DNA from: Deroplatys truncata
Taxonomy: Eukaryota > Arthropoda > Insecta > Mantodea > Mantidae
Assembly (NCBI GenBank): GCA_030765065.1
Contig: CM060984.1
Span: 99,615,488 to 99,679,487 of the forward strand
Length of the DNA stretch: 64,000 bases
Reading direction: 5' to 3'
Shown here: positions 54,524 to 64,000 of the stretch, piece by piece
How positions within the stretch are numbered: position 1 is the first letter of the stretch
How the letters are laid out: every line of letters starts with the position of its first letter
Notes under the pieces: model-generated
Seen by the model: the letters and a program-made list of their open reading frames with translations, nothing else
The model's database searches: none
Told to the model about the DNA's origin: nothing
Position numbers and translations under genes: made by a program

Positions 54524-54807
54524 AGTTTCTTTTTAAGCTATGGATGCTCTTTAACTACTATTCTTAGCTTCCCATTCTATATTGGGCATGAGAGACTGAA
54601 AATTTTGCTCAGAGGACCCTTTATCAGGCGTGAGGTTCTTTTACGTGCTGTAAATCTATGACACAGTACCATCGGCTTTACTTCCCTTCCAAAGGAAGGC
54701 ATGCTAAGAATTTTTATGCCCAAAAAAATCCATTACCCTCCACCGAGTTTGAACCTGCACCTTGGGAACTAGACGCTAGCATGGTACCCCTAAACCATAG
54801 AGGATGA
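54524..54807 (-). mobile_element. SINE family A, reverse copy
   Basis: 284 bp, full length. The complement of the 29566-29863 copy, with the head at the right (ACGCTAGCATGGTACCCC, then TAAACCATAGAGGATG) and the tail at the left (TATGGATGCTCTTTAAC). A perfect 12-bp target-site duplication CCCAAGGACCTG flanks it (54512-54523 and 54808-54819). Confidence 0.92.
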
Positions 54808-55199
54808 CCCAAGGACCTGTTGTATCCTTTATCAGGCCCCCCGGCAGGGGAAAAAATTTCCATATCAGTATCAGAAACTGAACCCAAGGCCCTTTGCACT
54901 GCAGACCGCAGAAGTACTGTGTGAAATAAATAATAATAATAGTCAATAACTGCCAAATAATTTCATTTAAAACCAAACGATTGGGCCCAGGCCAAACATA
55001 TAACCTATTCTCAAGCACTGGCTGGGCCTAAGAAATTCGGCCTGTGCAGACATCTACTAGAGATGGCAGAATTGTTTGATGCAAAATCATATCAACAGTC
55101 ACATATCAGCTAAAACCAATATGTGAAACCATAAGCTATCACAACTGTTAAAATGGCAGGTCTAAATACAAGATTCTTTAAATATGTTTTACTGTGTCA

Positions 55200-55860
55200 A
55201 AATATTGCATCTCAACTCATTTTCATTCCCACATAGGAAATTTTTTCCGGTAGATTCAAATTGCCAGCTAACATGGCAAGCTCACACAAATTATATTTGT
55301 AAACGACTGTCAAGAGTTATATATTTATTAAGGAGGCTTATAAATAAGATACTCAAACATATAAAACAGGCGTATTTTGCCTATTTTGAAAGTATTATTG
55401 GGTATGGTCTTATATTGTATGGTAATAGTGCTGGCTTAAAGGATGTACAACTATTACAAAAAAAAGCATTAAGAATAATTACTAGAAGTTTTCTGATGCC
55501 TCCTGTAGGCCTTTGTTTATAAATGAAGGAATTCTAACTGTGTATAATTTATATGTTCTTGATATATTAATGTTTTTAAAGAAAAATATTGCAAGCTATG
55601 ATCTCAGAAGCAATTCCCATACTCATAATACAAGGTACAATTCCAATATAGACATGCCAGTCTCTAGATTAAGTAAAATACATAACTCTCATGTATTTAA
55701 TGCAATCAATATATATATAATATGCTTCCTGAGAGGGTAAGAATTTTAAAATTAAAACATTTTAATAATTAGGTAATTAATCCATTTTATGAATATTGTG
55801 TGTTTTATTTAAAGTTTTATGACTTAGCCAATTGTATTTTATAATTAAAGGCTCAAATAA
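55200..55860 (+). pseudogene. Non-LTR retrotransposon, C-terminal reverse-transcriptase fragment
   Basis: Two adjacent plus frames (to 55522, then 55513-55740) form one broken LINE tail: DSNCQLTWQAHTNYICKRLS and VIYLLRRLINKI, YAYF-like AYFAYFESIIGYGLILYGNS, LQKKALRIITRS, then FINEGILTVYNLYVLDILMF, HNTRYNSNIDMPVSRLSKI. These are the RT thumb and C-terminal blocks (LTW..H, Y..F.S...YG...WG, LQK.A.R, HNTR) of insect non-LTR elements. The shift near 55510 and the missing 5' part show a dead, truncated copy. Sequence to ~55860 looks like its AT-rich 3' UTR. Confidence 0.75.
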
Positions 55861-55869
55861 ATTATAAAA

Positions 55870-57360
55870 ATTATCAAATTAAAATATCTATTCCCAGTCA
55901 ATGCAAACTATAAATTCTTTCAAGAGTTACAGATTAAGAAATTTGCAATCCCATCCAAATTCAGCATGACTGATGCAATCATTAATGAAAAATGGTTACA
56001 AGCAGAATATGAGCTAAGACATGCAATAATCACATTCACAGTTCATGGATTCAATTTATCAAATGTGTAAAATTATGCGTTTTCATAAACTAGGTTCCAT
56101 ACTTTGTGAACAGCAGCAGGAGACACCATGAATTGAGTTGGGCACTTAATAAACACCACACTTTTTTTTATTATTATTGCGAGGGCTTGAATTTTGATGA
56201 CCTGAAAACTTTTGAAAAATGATCTAAAACATGAAAATAAAATTTACAAACAAGTCATAATAACACAAACCAACCTAAAACTGAGATTTATTTAATTTAT
56301 TATAATTAGTGTAGAGAAAGTTATAAATTCATTTATACAGGAATATAACTGCTGCACAAGTAGAAAAATAGGTATAAGAATGAATTTAGAACTATAAATC
56401 TAAAAATAATTTAGAAAGATAATTAAATGTATACTTGTTACATGTTCTTGTTTGAAGAATCTGGAAAAAAAAAAAAATGTTTTTATATAGGCCTTACAAA
56501 ACTGTAACTCTTTTGAGCTTTCAGATTATACAAACTTCATAACGAATGAAGATGACTTCACAGCCTATGCCAAGACACAAGGATAATGATAATAGAAATT
56601 GACTGTAAGCACTTATTTGACACAAAAAAGGAAAAACTGACATGCTTCATCCCTAGTTTGGGACATAAATTAGTAACAGTAATTATGCCTGTTCCCCTGA
56701 CAATAGCCACATCTCCATCCATAAGCAATTAAATAGGAATTTGATTTTATGTCAAGAATGCGAGTAAAGAATATACAAAAATTAGGCTTATTTCTCAGTT
56801 GAATAGTAAAATTTCTGAATGGCTCAGCAAGCGAGAAATAATAAGCCACCTCTTTTAAAAGGAGGCTTTGCCCTTTAAGCGACAGTAACACTAAATTCAT
56901 TCAAGTGCACAAAAAAAAAAAAAAAAACAACAACAACAAATAATCACAAAATGAAAAATGACCTAAAATGATCCCCCCAAAAACTTATAATTACATATTT
57001 TCACAATCCAGACCCATGATAAGGATTTATGCACACGTTAGCAACGCCTATGATACAAGTAAAAGATGACATGTCATCACAATTAATTCAGGTCCTGATT
57101 ATTACACTGGTAGTCCAAACAAAATCCTTTGTTTGCATAAGTAACATTAGAGTGAAATAAAACATATCAAGATAACTTAAAAAACATAGAATGATGCAGT
57201 AATAATAATAAAAAAAAACCAAGAGTGAAATATTCATAATACATCCTGTTAAAATGTAACCACTTCTTTGTATTCCTCTTTGCTTTAAAGATAAATGCAA
57301 GCAATTCTTTAGGTTATATCTTGAATTATCTTTCATACTTATGAGCTAATTCTATAAATT
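55870..57360. other. No recognised feature
   Basis: AT-rich; includes a (CAA)n-like patch after an A-run near 56910. One 76-codon minus frame (56670-56900) shows no motif. Confidence 0.35.
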
Positions 57361-57364
57361 AATA

Positions 57365-58130
57365 TTGGGGTTGCCATGAGCTTCAGCAAATGCAGTAGCA
57401 CTACTTGAGCTGGAAGAACAGGCAATAAGGGGAAAGTGATTGAAAGAGGATTACAATATTTGTACAGAGTGAAAATGTTGGACAATGGAAACCTGTCCAG
57501 CAATGTTTATTAATTCAAGAAAGGATGGACTGGAAACTCAGTTGGTATGCAAAAATGGGAAAACTTTTAGAATTGGAATGTGAACAGGCATGAGAAAGGG
57601 TTTCTGGAGAGAAGTGAAGACATGTATTGAAGGCATGGAGAAGTAAGATTTTCTTAGTAGCTTAAGACACAAACTTTCATTGGAACTATACATGGATTTA
57701 AAAACAGATTGTGGCAGATGTGACAGAACAAGGAGAGAAGGATATGCTTGAGCAAGAACAGGTGTGTTACAATTAAAGGTGCTAAGAGGGGATTATGACA
57801 TTAACAAATGCCCATTGCGCGGTGAAAATGACGAATGTGTTTTTAAGTGAGGGAGGAGGGAAACAAAAACCCAGAGAGATAGAGGAGTGAATTAAGATTT
57901 GATAAATGGGATAATCTTAATCTTGGGAAAGAGGAATTAGCAAAAGGAATGTTTAATAACAAAAGCAGATATTATAGCTTGCAGAAAATACTTGAGGAAA
58001 CGTGTGTGAGAAATGGTATAGAATTGTCAAATAGTGAAAGGAGGATGAAATGAGTTGGGGAGGGAAGAGGATTAGTTATCTAGCATTAGCTAAACAGGAT
58101 TTTTATACAGCAATAACCAGGGTGTTAGTG
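57365..58130 (+). pseudogene. Non-LTR retrotransposon tail, heavily mutated
   Basis: Plus-strand fragments match the C-terminal half of zinc-knuckle LINEs. Near 57410 is LEEQAIRGKVIERGLQYLY, and near 57690 MDLKTDCGRCDRTRREGYA. Near 57760-57840 is ARTGVLQLKVLRGDYDINKC followed by PLRGENDECVF (the zinc knuckle with its second Cys lost). KFDKWDNLNLGKEELAKGMF-like text follows near 57900. Stops occur throughout. It resembles the family at 45205-45690 but is older. Confidence 0.62.
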
Positions 58131-58139
58131 TGTATAAGG

Positions 58140-60780
58140 TCCAAAGGAACAAGCAACTCTTAAAGCTAAAAATTAGATGAAGCATGTAACAAAAAAAGAA
58201 GGAAGGTTTATTATTGTACAAAATGTAACCAAATATTGTATGTAATTAATAACAATTAATTTTATTGTTTGGACTGTGAATAACTATTGTTAAACTTCAT
58301 TTATGTAACTGACCATTAGTGTTTTGTTAGATAGTTTATAACTTTTAAGTAATCTCAAAATGGATAATGCAGCATTTAACCTTCCATGATTACATTGTAA
58401 TAGTCACTCAGTAACATGGCAGTACATATGGAGCAGCAATGTTTATGCATTTAATAATAAATCCTTTTGGTAACATAGAAGCAATAATGATAAATTATCA
58501 ACTGGCAAACAAATGCACTGTCAGCCGGGAATGTATTGGTTGAGGAAATTATGCAAGTGCTGAAAATCATCTATATCAATATGAGAACTGTAATATCACC
58601 TCATAGATTATAATATTCATTATTACATTGTCAGGTGATGAATATGTGTAAGTATTTATGAACCAGATTATCTTAGTAATTGTAATCTTTTGATGATAAT
58701 TTTGTTGGGTTAAGACTGTGATCAAGGGAATAAAAATTAGATGTAAGTTTACATATTTGTATAGTAATACTAGAAAACAGCCTGTAGTAGCCAAGTTTTA
58801 TGTCCAGGAAGGCAACATTCAGCAAGCCTGATGGTTTATGACAACTGCAAGCTGCAAATGTTTTGTTCACTTGCAGTGGGACAAAAATATTTTGCACCTT
58901 TGTTTGGTAATTTACCGTGAAGGAGTCCAAGAGGAGAAGCAGCTGCAGCATATTTTTGGGAAGCACTAGAATTAAGTCATGTGATGTAAGGCTAAGCCAA
59001 TAAGTATGTAAGAACAGGTCACATTCAAAAGCACAAAAGTGTTAGCCAATAAACGAGCAGAAAGTTTTAAGAGACTATTGCTATAAATAACAAGTCAAAC
59101 CAAAGATTCGGGGCTTCTCAAAGAATCATCATCTAAGTGCACATGTTACACCTGCCTGAGGTGAAAAATTGTAGTGCCAATTAACATGTAGACAATGTGA
59201 TTAAAGTACACTGACATCTTTCAGAATTTTGTCATGAAAAATTAACTTTTATAACTTATTAGAAGTACAAATTCTAAACTACCCTGCTGTCTTTGTCATG
59301 AATGCAAAACAGCACATGACCAGGTGTGCGAAGACCAAAAGGTAAGCGCATATATTCGAGTAGCATTACTATGGGTGAGACGACAGTTTTCTGCTGACCA
59401 GTATTTCAGTATTCAAGTGACCATCATAAATAAAAGTAAGCGAGATGAAACTACACTTACATTCTTGGTCTATCATATGCCTTGTAGATCAACGATCTCC
59501 TTTACCAAGAAACAGTCCATATTCATCATATAACCCAGAACCCTAAACCAAAACAGCTAGCTGAGGCGGAATTACAAGCACAATACCATAGCAGGTGAAT
59601 GGACCTACAAACCGGACTTCAGTGACATGGGACGTGGAGCAGAGAATCCAACTTCAAAACTACAACAACCTGGGGGCCGCCCACAATACAGCCTCAAAAT
59701 ATTGCCAACATAGTGCACGAGACATCCTGCCTAAAATATAAGCACCATTTCACTCTTCTCCCAAGTCATTCATCCAGATGTTGTTCCCTCAAATAAGCGT
59801 TAGACAGTAAATAGCTTATTCTGTCTCTTGGATTAGTTAAATCAAAAGTATTGCCAACTTAGCCAATAAAATACAGTTCAGTCATATGATGTTCCATGGA
59901 TGCTCGTAAGTTTGAATTTTTATTGTTTGACAGTTTAACTGGCAAACAATATAATGTTGGACAGAAGGGTACTGAGATCACCAGACTTTCAAATGCAAAT
60001 GTAAAAAAGTAGGGGAAAAAAAGAAAAAAAAAAAGAATAGAAAAAAATGGCTGGTGCTGCTTGGATGCAACATGACTATTGGAGAGTTGATTGCTTCCGC
60101 TGATCAAGGTATGCAGCATCAAAATACTGCAGTCTTTCTAAAGTAACTAATTGATAACAACAATTTATTAAATTATTTGAAAACAAGTGGTTTAAAAGGA
60201 TTTGTGATAAATATTTTCTGATACTGTTTTGGTCCACTAGAGAATCACAAATCTTTTACTTTATGTGACAGAAGTCAGTTCTATTACTGTATACATCAAG
60301 CTTTTAAAAACCATAACAATGATTAAGGGCAAAGGGCAAATCAGTTTTTCAAAAATTATGTTTTTATATGCATGTGCCTCTTGTCAGGTTTGTCTATAAT
60401 AAAAGAGATGTTAGGTTAAAAGCTTTTAATATGCTGAATAGACACGGGGGGGAATTAGCCCCTAACCCTTTCAAATTATCAAATATAATACACAGTTTTC
60501 TTGACTATGTATCTATGTAACAATGATTAACTTTGAAAAACACACTGACACACATATCTTGTTTATACAAGATCACAACAACTAGATCATGAGCAATAAT
60601 TCATTAAAAAAAGAAACTAATTCAAAGTCCTTTACAAAGCAGCCAAAAACATAGTTTATGCACTTATTTCCTTAAAAATAATTAATCTTAAAACAGGGCT
60701 TAGAAGAAATATTTACAGCCTTTGACCATATGAGTCCTAAGGTTTTTATAAAGATGAATGACTAGTTGTGGCAAATGAAG
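58140..60780. other. No recognised feature
   Basis: No gene or repeat partner seen. A patch at 59560-59720 is a little richer in G+C, without a usable frame. Confidence 0.35.
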
Positions 60781-60802
60781 CTTTTCTTGATGCACCTAAC
60801 AT

Positions 60803-60862
60803 AAAACCTCAGGATTCGAACCATGGATCTCCTGGTTGCTCTAATCACTGAGTTACCATGGT
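60803..60862 (-). repeat. tRNA-like sequence (SINE head) on the minus strand
   Basis: The minus strand reads CATGGTAACTCAGTGATTAG then AGCAACC and CATGGTTCGAATCCTGAGG. The A box (TAACTCAGTGATTAG) and B box (GGTTCGAATCC, 60812-60822) match polymerase III consensus. The spacing is too short and the acceptor stem is absent, so it is not a functional tRNA. Confidence 0.6.
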
Positions 60863-61050
60863 AGCATGCTAGTAAAAATTAAATTCCGTGGTTCAAATCC
60901 TGGTGATGGCATTGAATTTTTCGGTTGTCTAATTCTACCCTTCCAACCTTGTACAGCACATGGCTTATGTGGAAGAATAATTAGTCCCACAAAACTTCAG
61001 AATAATCCTACTAAGCAGCATACAGAAACACCTAATTATACAATAAAAAC
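60855..61050 (+). repeat. Second tRNA-like head facing the other way, with SINE-like body
   Basis: B box GTGGTTCAAATCCTGG (GGTTCAAATCC at 60890-60900) on the plus strand, preceded by GGTAGCATGCTAGT. The following ~150 bp could be a SINE body. It overlaps the minus-strand tRNA-like unit across CCATGGTAGCATGC. Confidence 0.45.
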
Positions 61051-61099
61051 GTTTCTAACACAAAAATGATAAAAATAGAGATTCTTATTCTTCAACTTT

Positions 61100-61680
61100 C
61101 CTGCTAGCTTTCCAAGCACAAGATCAACTACTCTATCTGTGTTCATACAATCTCATAAATGTAAACAAAAACAGAAAGGGTAACATTAATATTATACAAT
61201 GGAAGGATAAGCAAGTGGATGGCTTAAAATAAAGGAAAAATAATATACTCCAAAAAAGTGGCTTAACAAATCAGCTGTTAAACACCCCAAACCTTCTTGG
61301 GCTTGAGCTATGTGAAATTTCTTGCAGCCCACAGCTGAGTATAGCTCAGAGACCTATTTCTTATGCTTTCAATGCATTTTCACAGGTATAACTTGGACTT
61401 GGGCTATACATGATGGTCAGATGTCCTTTTTTCTTTGAGCTATCCAATCTTTTCTGGCATCTGTCGTCATTTTGGTTAAATGTTTTGGAAAACAGCGAGA
61501 TTCAGCACTATCAACTGCTCCTGAAATTTTCCTGGAAGTGACGAATGATGTGTTACATTTGGTGCGTATAAACATTAATATGCAGCGGTTTCCTCAATTT
61601 CTTTGAACTGAATCTGAAATCTTGGATGATGAAGCACTGGAGAATTCTGATCCTGATGGAAGGGTTTTTCGAGTTTCCAG
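61100..61680. other. No recognised feature
   Basis: AT-rich with no identifiable gene. Confidence 0.35.
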
Positions 61681-61689
61681 TCCATATAT

Positions 61690-61915
61690 TTTAGTTTAAT
61701 GTCCTATAACTGGTAGATCATATCAGTGAATACATGAAATAGCTGAAATGATGCTCAATGAGCCCTAAATCCATATAGCTTAGTTATCTAACATTAATCT
61801 TTTCAGGATAAGGGAAAACCTAGGGAAAAACCCTATCCCTCATCCTAAAAAAAATTCAAACTCAGGACCTCTTGAATATGAGGCAGACACACTCACCCAC
61901 CCACAAAAGAGTGCT
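61690..61915 (-). repeat. tRNA-like interspersed repeat, family D copy 2
   Basis: Matches 13530-13757: AGCTGAAATGATGCTCAATG, AGCCCTAAATCCATATAG, CTAACATTAATCTTTTCAGG and AAACTCAGGACCTC. The right end on the minus strand looks like a tRNA 5' half with a B-box-like GAGTTTGAATT. Confidence 0.55.
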
Positions 61916-61919
61916 AATA

Positions 61920-64000
61920 GTTATTATTAAATGAAGTAGCTGGTTCATCACACAGAAGCTACAGTACCTGTAAAGGTTTATGTTATTTTGTTTTTAGATG
62001 CTGATAGCGTAGATATGATAATGCAGATTTAGCTGAACCATGTGATGCCATGCATACTCATGTGGATCTGTTCAACCTGGTACTTCTGGAGCAGTATCCC
62101 CTAGACCTCCAGCAAAGAGAAGGTACACTGACAAAATGTATCAGGCTGGTCATTCAACAATAATCAATCTCATTTAGCACTGACAGAAGTTGGTGGTAAT
62201 TGTTAAATACATTAATTGCTTTATGCAGACTTTTTTATTTGCAATAAAATTAATACTGAAGTTAAGCATATTTCTTTATTTTTGAGATATCCTTCAAAAC
62301 ACTTCTTTCTGAATATTATAACAGATTTCATTAATATGCTGTAAAAAAGATTATTCCAATTAGGTCCAAAAACTTTGGGTTTCTTAGCTCATCTGAAATA
62401 GTGCCTGGGATTCAAGGTGCTAAATATACAATACCTATTTTGTACATAACTTCAGGAATATAACTTAAATTTGGAATATTAATATTTTTCACTGTTAACT
62501 TTTTTTTAATGTTGCAGGAGAGAGCATGTTTGTGTTACACTACTCATCTGGACTCATTTACTTTTCTACTACAAATCCATGAAGAGTCCTTCATTTGGAC
62601 TGTGAACAAAGTACATGCCCGTAAAAGTAGTGAAACACGTTTAACTGGTTGGTTATGTTTAAAAAAATCCTATCTTCCTTAATAATCCATATTAGTGTAT
62701 AATGGATTATCAAACTTAGTTGGCATGTTATCTGCAACGTATAAACATTTCAGTTTGATATATTATATAGTATCTGAGATAATGGGTCATAAAAGTAGCA
62801 AATTTAACATTGGCAGAATAGGGCATTTAGGCTCTCCTCAAGAGTAAAAATTTTGATTCAATGATTTTTTATGAAAAGAAAGTAGCCTCACGTTGATATG
62901 CTTCTGTTTTTATATTTAATTCTTTCACACACTACTTAGTATCAATATATGTCCAATTGCCTAAATTAAAATTTTGTTTGGAATTTATTATTCAAACTTT
63001 ATTAAGTATTTTTACTTTCTTCTCCCCTCCTTGTGTTGAAAAAGAGATGGGGGCATAAATCTCTTCTGCTTCTGGTTTGGAGTAATCACTTCCTTTTTGG
63101 TTGTTTGCTATTGTTTCACTGTTTGTTCAAGTTTTGCAATAAATATAAATTTGAAAACTGAATGTTATACCATAAAAATCACCAAAATTTCACAACCCTG
63201 TCTACAATTCAAGAAATTTAGGTGTCTTGTATAGTTCATACAGCAACCTTTAAATGATATGGGAAAAGAAACAACATGAAATGCAAACCTGAAATATGAT
63301 AGTAATTTATATGCTGCAAAGTATTTTCATAAGAAACTAAGTAGTTTGATAGACACTCAACTTTCACCAGATTTCTGTTTAGTTGATACTACTACAATCA
63401 AACCTGTGCAATTATGTTAAGTGCATAGGCTTTAATTTATTAAAAGTGGGGGAAAAAAAGAGAGAGAGGATGAAGATGAAAGATAGAAAGAAATAGAAAA
63501 GATTTGGTGGGTTTTCTAAGATCCAATTACCACAACTTTTCATCCATCTCCAAAAGGTCACAGTCTCTCAAAGTAAGCCCAAAGAGACAAGAAAAAAAGG
63601 GCTGTAATGCAGTCTTTCATAATGCTGATTTTTCACTCAAACATACAATATTATATTTAGTAATCTCACACCAAAGTCTACAAAATGCAACTGAATGCTA
63701 CTTACATAGCTACTAATAATAAACTATCATCTGTGGCTGAGTCCAGTAACACTGCTACCATCTCAAAAGAGTTGGCAAGAAGCATTACATGAATTTTTAT
63801 CACAATCACAACATACATTCATACTGATAAGAGCTTTCCACTTGCTTGTAATGTAATTAAAACAAGCTTTAAGAAACATTCTGGTTTCTTCTGCTAAAAA
63901 ATATTCACACAATAAAAGTCATTGGGCCCAATCATATTTGCTATTTATTACACGCTTAAAAACAAGAGAACTTTTAAAGCTAGGCTGACCACTCATCCTA
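61920..64000. other. No recognised feature
   Basis: AT-rich to the window end; includes a GA-rich run near 63450. No coding trace recognised. Confidence 0.35.

Noticed and set aside
60803..60862. A functional tRNA gene
   Set aside because: A and B boxes are good, but no acceptor stem or proper anticodon arm can be drawn.

Overview
The window is AT-rich animal DNA. The spliced genes, the several tRNA-derived SINE families, the Tc1/mariner and hAT relics and the non-LTR retrotransposon tails point to an insect. A polyneopteran such as a cockroach or termite is my guess, from repeat flavour only. There are no operons, bacterial genes or CRISPR arrays. Most open frames in the window are chance frames or repeat-derived.

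Genes. Only one host gene can be assembled. It is a secreted GH18 chitinase on the + strand with nine coding exons between 15402 and 34729, predicted at 453 aa. It has a signal peptide, the SxGG and DxxDxDxE motifs with the catalytic Glu present, and a Ser/Thr-rich tail, but no chitin-binding domain that I can find. A second + strand gene ends at the left edge: its last coding exon (647-781) encodes the C-terminal part of a CBM14 (peritrophin-A) chitin-binding domain, followed by a poly(A) signal. The window therefore seems to catch two chitin-related genes in tandem: one running in from the left, and one whole gene stretched to 19 kb by transposon-filled introns.

Mobile DNA. (1) An unclassified ~0.85-0.95 kb element, called R1 here, occurs in about 17 full or partial copies on both strands. 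It has a subterminal 12-bp inverted repeat, a 3' hairpin, an internal CA microsatellite and head-to-tail dimers; this architecture resembles Helentron-associated INE/DINE-1 elements. (2) A Tc1 element (1532-2778) with TIRs and TA duplication carries a broken transposase and sits inside an older mariner relic. (3) A second mariner (43365-44804) has TIRs and TA duplication but lacks catalytic residues. (4) hAT-type relics lie at 26960-27420, 39613-41240 and about 47880-49460. (5) Non-LTR retrotransposon tails lie at 20540-21560, 45205-45690, 55200-55860 and 57365-58130. (6) There are two well-delimited SINE families with target-site duplications, plus several other tRNA-like repeats.

Layout: 1-900 end of the upstream gene; 1000-3270 nested DNA transposons; 3270-10800 mostly unrecognised, slightly less AT-rich DNA with two weak coding-like patches and a 5'-truncated SINE; 10840-14560 R1 copies and SINEs; 15389-34750 the chitinase gene with repeat-laden introns; 34750-64000 intergenic DNA dominated by R1, hAT, mariner, LINE and SINE remnants, with long stretches where I recognise nothing.
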